Positions 61,010 to 64,000 of a stretch of 64,000 nt of DNA are shown here, one piece after another (the first letter of the stretch is position 1; every line of letters begins with the position of its first letter). The DNA is from Sphingomonas canadensis (GTDB lineage: Bacteria > Pseudomonadota > Alphaproteobacteria > Sphingomonadales > Sphingomonadaceae): positions 248,001 through 312,000 of the forward strand of contig NZ_JAPDRA010000001.1 in NCBI RefSeq assembly GCF_026013525.1. Reading direction: 5' to 3'. The notes beneath the pieces were generated by a model that worked only from the letters and a program-made list of their open reading frames with translations, was not told the origin of the DNA and made no database searches. The position numbers and the translations under genes are program-made.

Positions 61010-62068
61010 ATGCGCAAGACGCTGATCCTTTCGATTGCCCTGGCCACGGCCGCCGCCGCTGGCGCCGCCGGAGCCGCCGCCTTGGCGCAGACCGATCCGC
61101 GGGCCAGGATCGAGCGGACCCAATCGCTCGCCCGGCCCAAGGGCCAGGTGCCGCAGGCGCCCCAGCAGAGCGGCTTCATCCCCGATCAGGGCGTCCACAA
61201 TGCGCTGCACGCGGCGCACCAGAGCCAGATCGTCTTCACCCGGTCCGATCTCACGCTCGGCGCGATCACCGAGGCCGCGCTGGCCAGCGACTTCACCCTG
61301 GGCCAGCCGATCTTCTTCCGGGTCTATACCGAGCGATCGGCCGTCAACGCGATCGCCGCCAAGAACAGGGTCCCCGCCCGGCAGGTCTATGCCGACGGGG
61401 TCTATTACACCGCGCGCTTCACCATCGCCGGCCAGACCTTCGACACGCGGATCAAGCCCTGGGGCGGGCGCAACGATCACCAGACCTGGACCACCTGGCG
61501 CGGCCAGCTCGGCAATCCCGACAGGGTGGTGGTGCCGGGCGCCGATGCCTTTCTGGAACTGCTGAGCCGGGCCACCGCGGCCGGTCTGCTCCAGCCCGGC
61601 CGCCACACCGTGGGGATGGAGCTGATCCCGGCCACGAACACGGAGAAATCGGGCGCGATCGACGGCGGGGTCGTGGCGCGGGGTTCCTTCTCGCTCACGG
61701 TCCCGGCCGGTGCCTTCGCGCCCGCCAACAAGGCCGTCTGCGGCCCCGGCCGCGGCGCGGCGGGAAGCGCCGCGATCGAGGCGCGCGCGCTCGCCGTCGC
61801 CAGGCAATATTGGGACGATCCCGAACTCACCCCCATCCGGGTGATCGCCGCAGGCGACGAGTGGAAGGTCGAGCGCAACGAAATCACCGGCATCCCGCTG
61901 GAGCGTTCGACCCGCGTCGACATCGTCAGCCGCGGCGCGAAATACTGCGCCCGCCAGATCTACACCTACACCGAGAAATATATGGGCGGGGGCAATTTCT
62001 CGACCAGCACCGGCGGGATCTCGGTCAATTTCGAGCCCGGCTTCACGCCCTGCGGCTGCGCCGGATAG
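61010..62068 (+). CDS. Exported protein of unknown function
   Basis: The 352-residue product starts with a Sec signal peptide (cleaved near AALAQTD). The mature chain has a beta-rich first half (SQIVFTRSDLTLG, IFFRVYTERSAVN, HQTWTTWRGQLG) and a second half containing PAGAFAPANKAVCGPG, a late CARQIYTYTEKYMGGG and the C-terminal PCGCAG. I do not recognise a family. The frame is open upstream to 60557, but the signal peptide and a GGAGAG ribosome binding site support 61010. It stands alone, convergent with rtcR. Confidence 0.75.
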   Translation: MRKTLILSIALATAAAAGAAGAAALAQTDPRARIERTQSLARPKGQVPQAPQQSGFIPDQGVHNALHAAHQSQIVFTRSDLTLGAITEAALASDFTLGQPIFFRVYTERSAVNAIAAKNRVPARQVYADGVYYTARFTIAGQTFDTRIKPWGGRNDHQTWTTWRGQLGNPDRVVVPGADAFLELLSRATAAGLLQPGRHTVGMELIPATNTEKSGAIDGGVVARGSFSLTVPAGAFAPANKAVCGPGRGAAGSAAIEARALAVARQYWDDPELTPIRVIAAGDEWKVERNEITGIPLERSTRVDIVSRGAKYCARQIYTYTEKYMGGGNFSTSTGGISVNFEPGFTPCGCAG

Positions 62069-62101
62069 CCTTGCGGGAGCAGCACCGGGCTGAATCCGCC
62101 T

Positions 62102-63700
62102 CTATGCCGAGGTCACGGCGGACCAATCGAGGCCGAACCGCGCCAGATATTTGCGCAGCCGGTCGGCATCGTTCGCCGAGGTGCGCCGGGCGCGTGAAGC
62201 CGCGAAGAGCGTGCGGCCGGCTTCGGAAAGCGAACGGCTCTTCCGACAGACCCGAATGGTCTCGGCAAGCTGGACGCGATCGAAGGGATCGATTTCAGCC
62301 AGAGCCTCGGGCGCAAGGACTTCCGCCAGCACATCGGCCCCGTCATCGCGCTGGCCGGACCACAGGCGCCGCAGGCGTCCGATCTCGGCCTCCACGCAGT
62401 CCAGATCGATGCGGCCCTTGGGGCCGAGCGTCGCCATGCGGGTCACGCTGGCCGCCAGATCGCGGAAATTGCCCGGCCAGGCCGCGTCCGGGCCGGTCGC
62501 GAAGGCGAGATAGCGCTGGCGGGCTTCCTTGTTGAAGCTCGCGCGATCGCCCTCGCGCTCCGCGAAACGGTCCAGCTCATAGTCGAGATTGGGCTCGATA
62601 TCCTCGCGCCGCTCGGCCAGGCCGGGCAAGTGGAAGGTCCACAGGTTGAGCCGCGCGTAGAGATCGTCGCGAAAGCCGCCCGCCGCGACCGCCTCTCCCA
62701 GATCGCGATTCGTCCCGGCGATCAACTGGAATTCCGACGCCGCCTCCTTGTCCGATCCGACCGGCAGGAAGCGCTTGTCCTCGATCGCGCGCAGGATCAT
62801 CGCCTGCTCGTCGAGCCCCAGTTCGCCGATCTCGTCGAGGAACAACATGCCCTTGTCCGCGGCGCGCAGCAGCCCCGGCCGGTCGGCGACCGCGCCGGTG
62901 AAGGCGCCCTTGCGATGGCCGAACAGCGCGGACATCGCGCCATCGCCTTTCAGGGTCGCGCAGTTCACTTCGACGAACGGGCCGGCGATCTGGTGCTTGA
63001 GGCGCTTCAGTTCGTAGATGCGGCGCGCAAGCTGGCTCTTGCCTGCCCCGGTGGGGCCCATCAGCAGGATCGGCGCCTTGGAACGCAGCGCCACGCGCTC
63101 GATCTCATCGATCATCCGGTTGAAGGTAACGCTCTGCGTCGCGATGCCAGACTTGAGGAAGGATGTACTCTCCTCTGTGGCGACGGCGAAACGTGTGGCG
63201 ATGCTGTCGTAGCGGGAGAGGTCGAGGTCGATTGCCGTCCAGCGCCCGGGCGCGCCTCCGTCCTCGGCACGCTTGGCCGGCTGGGTCTGGAGCAACCGCC
63301 CGGGCAGATAGCGCGCCTCGGTGAGCAGGAAGAGGCAGATCTGGGCGACGTGCGTGCCGGTGGTGATGTGGACCAGATAGTCCTCAGCATCGGGATCGAA
63401 GGGCTCGGCGCGGGCGAAGTCGAGCAGCTTGCCGTACACTTCCTCGAAGTCCCACGGATCGCTGAAGTCGAGACGGCGCAGATCGACCCGCGTCTCGGGC
63501 GATACCGACTGGATATCCCCGGCGACGTATTCGGCGAGGCGGCTGTGCGGCCCGCCATGGAGCAGGATGAAGCGATCGACGCGCAGATCCTCGTGCATGG
63601 TGAGCGCGACCGAGGGGCGCCACTTGTTCCAGCGCGACGGGCCGAACTTGCTCGCATCCAGCGTCGAGCCGAGAAATCCGATTACCACGAGCGGCTTCAT
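62102..63700 (-). CDS. rtcR: RtcR, sigma-54-dependent activator of RNA repair genes
   Basis: The 532-residue activator has an N-terminal CARF-like domain with VVIGFLGSTLD and HITTGTHVAQICLFLLTEARYLPG (residues 1-170). A sigma-54 AAA+ domain follows: Walker A GPTGAGKSQLARR, the GAFTGA loop (KGAFTGAVADRPG), Walker B MLFLDEIGEL, and the sensor region. A C-terminal HTH is in SLSEAGRTLFAASRARRTS. RtcR activates rtcBA-type RNA ligase/cyclase operons on signals of RNA damage. It is divergent from a matching sigma-54 promoter at 63851, so the target operon lies to the right of the window. Confidence 0.95.
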   Translation of the reverse strand: MKPLVVIGFLGSTLDASKFGPSRWNKWRPSVALTMHEDLRVDRFILLHGGPHSRLAEYVAGDIQSVSPETRVDLRRLDFSDPWDFEEVYGKLLDFARAEPFDPDAEDYLVHITTGTHVAQICLFLLTEARYLPGRLLQTQPAKRAEDGGAPGRWTAIDLDLSRYDSIATRFAVATEESTSFLKSGIATQSVTFNRMIDEIERVALRSKAPILLMGPTGAGKSQLARRIYELKRLKHQIAGPFVEVNCATLKGDGAMSALFGHRKGAFTGAVADRPGLLRAADKGMLFLDEIGELGLDEQAMILRAIEDKRFLPVGSDKEAASEFQLIAGTNRDLGEAVAAGGFRDDLYARLNLWTFHLPGLAERREDIEPNLDYELDRFAEREGDRASFNKEARQRYLAFATGPDAAWPGNFRDLAASVTRMATLGPKGRIDLDCVEAEIGRLRRLWSGQRDDGADVLAEVLAPEALAEIDPFDRVQLAETIRVCRKSRSLSEAGRTLFAASRARRTSANDADRLRKYLARFGLDWSAVTSA

Positions 63701-63715
63701 TCCTATCTGATAGGA
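63701..63715. promoter_or_regulatory. Perfect 7-bp-arm palindrome at the rtcR start
   Basis: TCCTATC-T-GATAGGA is a perfect inverted repeat immediately next to the ATG of rtcR. It covers the place where a ribosome binding site should be. It may be an operator or a hairpin that restricts translation. Confidence 0.5.
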
Positions 63716-63807
63716 TAAATTACGATCCTTGACGATAGCAAAAGCGCGGTCGCGCTGCTGGCGTGACGATCCTCACCTCCCCGGAAGCCGCAAATAAAAT
63801 GTCGTAC

Positions 63808-63820
63808 TATCAATATCTTT
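63808..63820 (+). promoter_or_regulatory. Candidate IHF site upstream of the sigma-54 promoter
   Basis: TATCAATATCTTT fits the IHF pattern WATCAANNNNTTR except for the last base. It lies about 30 bases upstream of the sigma-54 promoter, where DNA bending is usual. Two ACGATCCT direct repeats (63722-63729 and 63766-63773) further upstream could be activator sites. Confidence 0.45.
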
Positions 63821-63850
63821 CGCGATATCGGGCTCGCTCTCCCGGAAAAC

Positions 63851-63866
63851 TGGCACGGCTCCTGCG
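63851..63866 (+). promoter_or_regulatory. Sigma-54 promoter for the RtcR-controlled operon
   Basis: TGGCACGGCTCCTGCG matches the sigma-54 pattern TGGCACG-N4-TTGCW, with -24 GG at 63852-63853 and -12 GC at 63864-63865. It points rightward, away from rtcR. Confidence 0.9.
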
Positions 63867-64000
63867 TTAGGAGAAGCGCTGCACGGGAGCTCTCGAACCT
63901 CTTGTCAGCGTGCGGAATGCGGGGCGGCCGGAATGGGCTGGCCGCCCCCGGAGATTTCACGGGGCGCGATAGGGCGCCTCGCTTCATGGGTTGCGTGTCG
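63867..64000 (+). other. Leader of the RtcR-controlled operon
   Basis: From the sigma-54 promoter to the window edge no long open frame starts with good support; an ATG at 63986 could be a start but has no clear ribosome binding site. The leader contains a strong hairpin (GGGGCGGCC at 63921-63929 with GGCCGCCCC at 63940-63948). A structured leader or a small RNA gene is possible; the edge prevents a decision. Confidence 0.4.

Noticed and set aside
62102-63700. CARF domain as a sign of a CRISPR type III locus
   Set aside because: The domain belongs to RtcR. No cas genes or direct-repeat array are in the window.
63867-63985. A Y-RNA (YrlA)-like gene in the leader of the RtcR-controlled operon
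   Set aside because: Such RNAs occur next to rtc operons, and a strong hairpin is present, but I could not build a tRNA-like fold, so I left it as an unassigned leader.

Overview
The window is GC-rich, densely coded DNA without rRNA, tRNA, insertion sequence or CRISPR array that I can see. The gene content suggests an alphaproteobacterium, most likely a sphingomonad: a CtpA-type S41 protease, DsbB and Coq7 lie in tandem, two large TonB-dependent receptors lack dedicated ABC partners, there is a DUF1176 remnant, and FAD, class C beta-lactamase-fold and acyl-CoA enzymes are abundant. The taxon is inferred from this content, not from a marker gene.

Layout. 0-7.4 kb: S41 protease (cut by the window start), DsbB, Coq7, a small exported protein, a GT87 membrane glycosyltransferase, a hemerythrin, a beta-helix protein paired with an SO2930-type diheme cytochrome, and a DJ-1/PfpI protein. 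7.5-13.5 kb: a secreted esterase, then a tripartite efflux operon (OprM-like, EmrA, EmrB) diverging from a TetR regulator, with a long inverted-repeat operator between them. 13.6-18.7 kb: an RBBP9-like protein that has lost its nucleophile, a GATase1 hydrolase coupled to serine acetyltransferase, YghU and an aldehyde dehydrogenase. 18.8-26.1 kb: two tandem paralogous membrane histidine kinases, a NarL-type regulator and two lipoproteins; a 23-nt motif recurs upstream of kinase 2 and downstream of the regulator.

26.1-47.5 kb is the most interesting part. Five intergenic regions each carry one 14-bp palindromic site, TGAYRYTGRYRTCA, placed in promoters. They flank kbl-SDR-PhyH / serine hydrolase, TonB receptor 1, MaoC-MFS-acyl-CoA ligase / TetR, TonB receptor 2-DmpA peptidase, and D-aminoacylase-serine hydrolase-penicillin acylase / FAD oxidoreductase. 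I read this as one regulon, probably under the TetR protein at 36331-37146. Its proposed job is to import and dismantle an N-acylated compound rich in D- or non-standard amino acids, such as a lipopeptide: outer-membrane uptake, amide and peptide hydrolysis, acyl activation, oxidative deamination, and cleavage of beta-hydroxy amino acids. The substrate is inference. Next to it (47.5-52 kb) are an Lrp regulator with its own palindrome, a homodimeric E1-type 2-oxoacid dehydrogenase and an M20 peptidase, which would fit the later steps.

52-64 kb: two small paralogous membrane proteins, a 7TMR-DISM-like histidine kinase, a DUF1176 pseudogene with an expanded 4-nt repeat, a large autotransporter, a NarL-type regulator, a TPR protein, an exported protein of unknown function, and the RNA-repair activator RtcR. 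RtcR diverges from a strong sigma-54 promoter whose target operon lies beyond the right edge.
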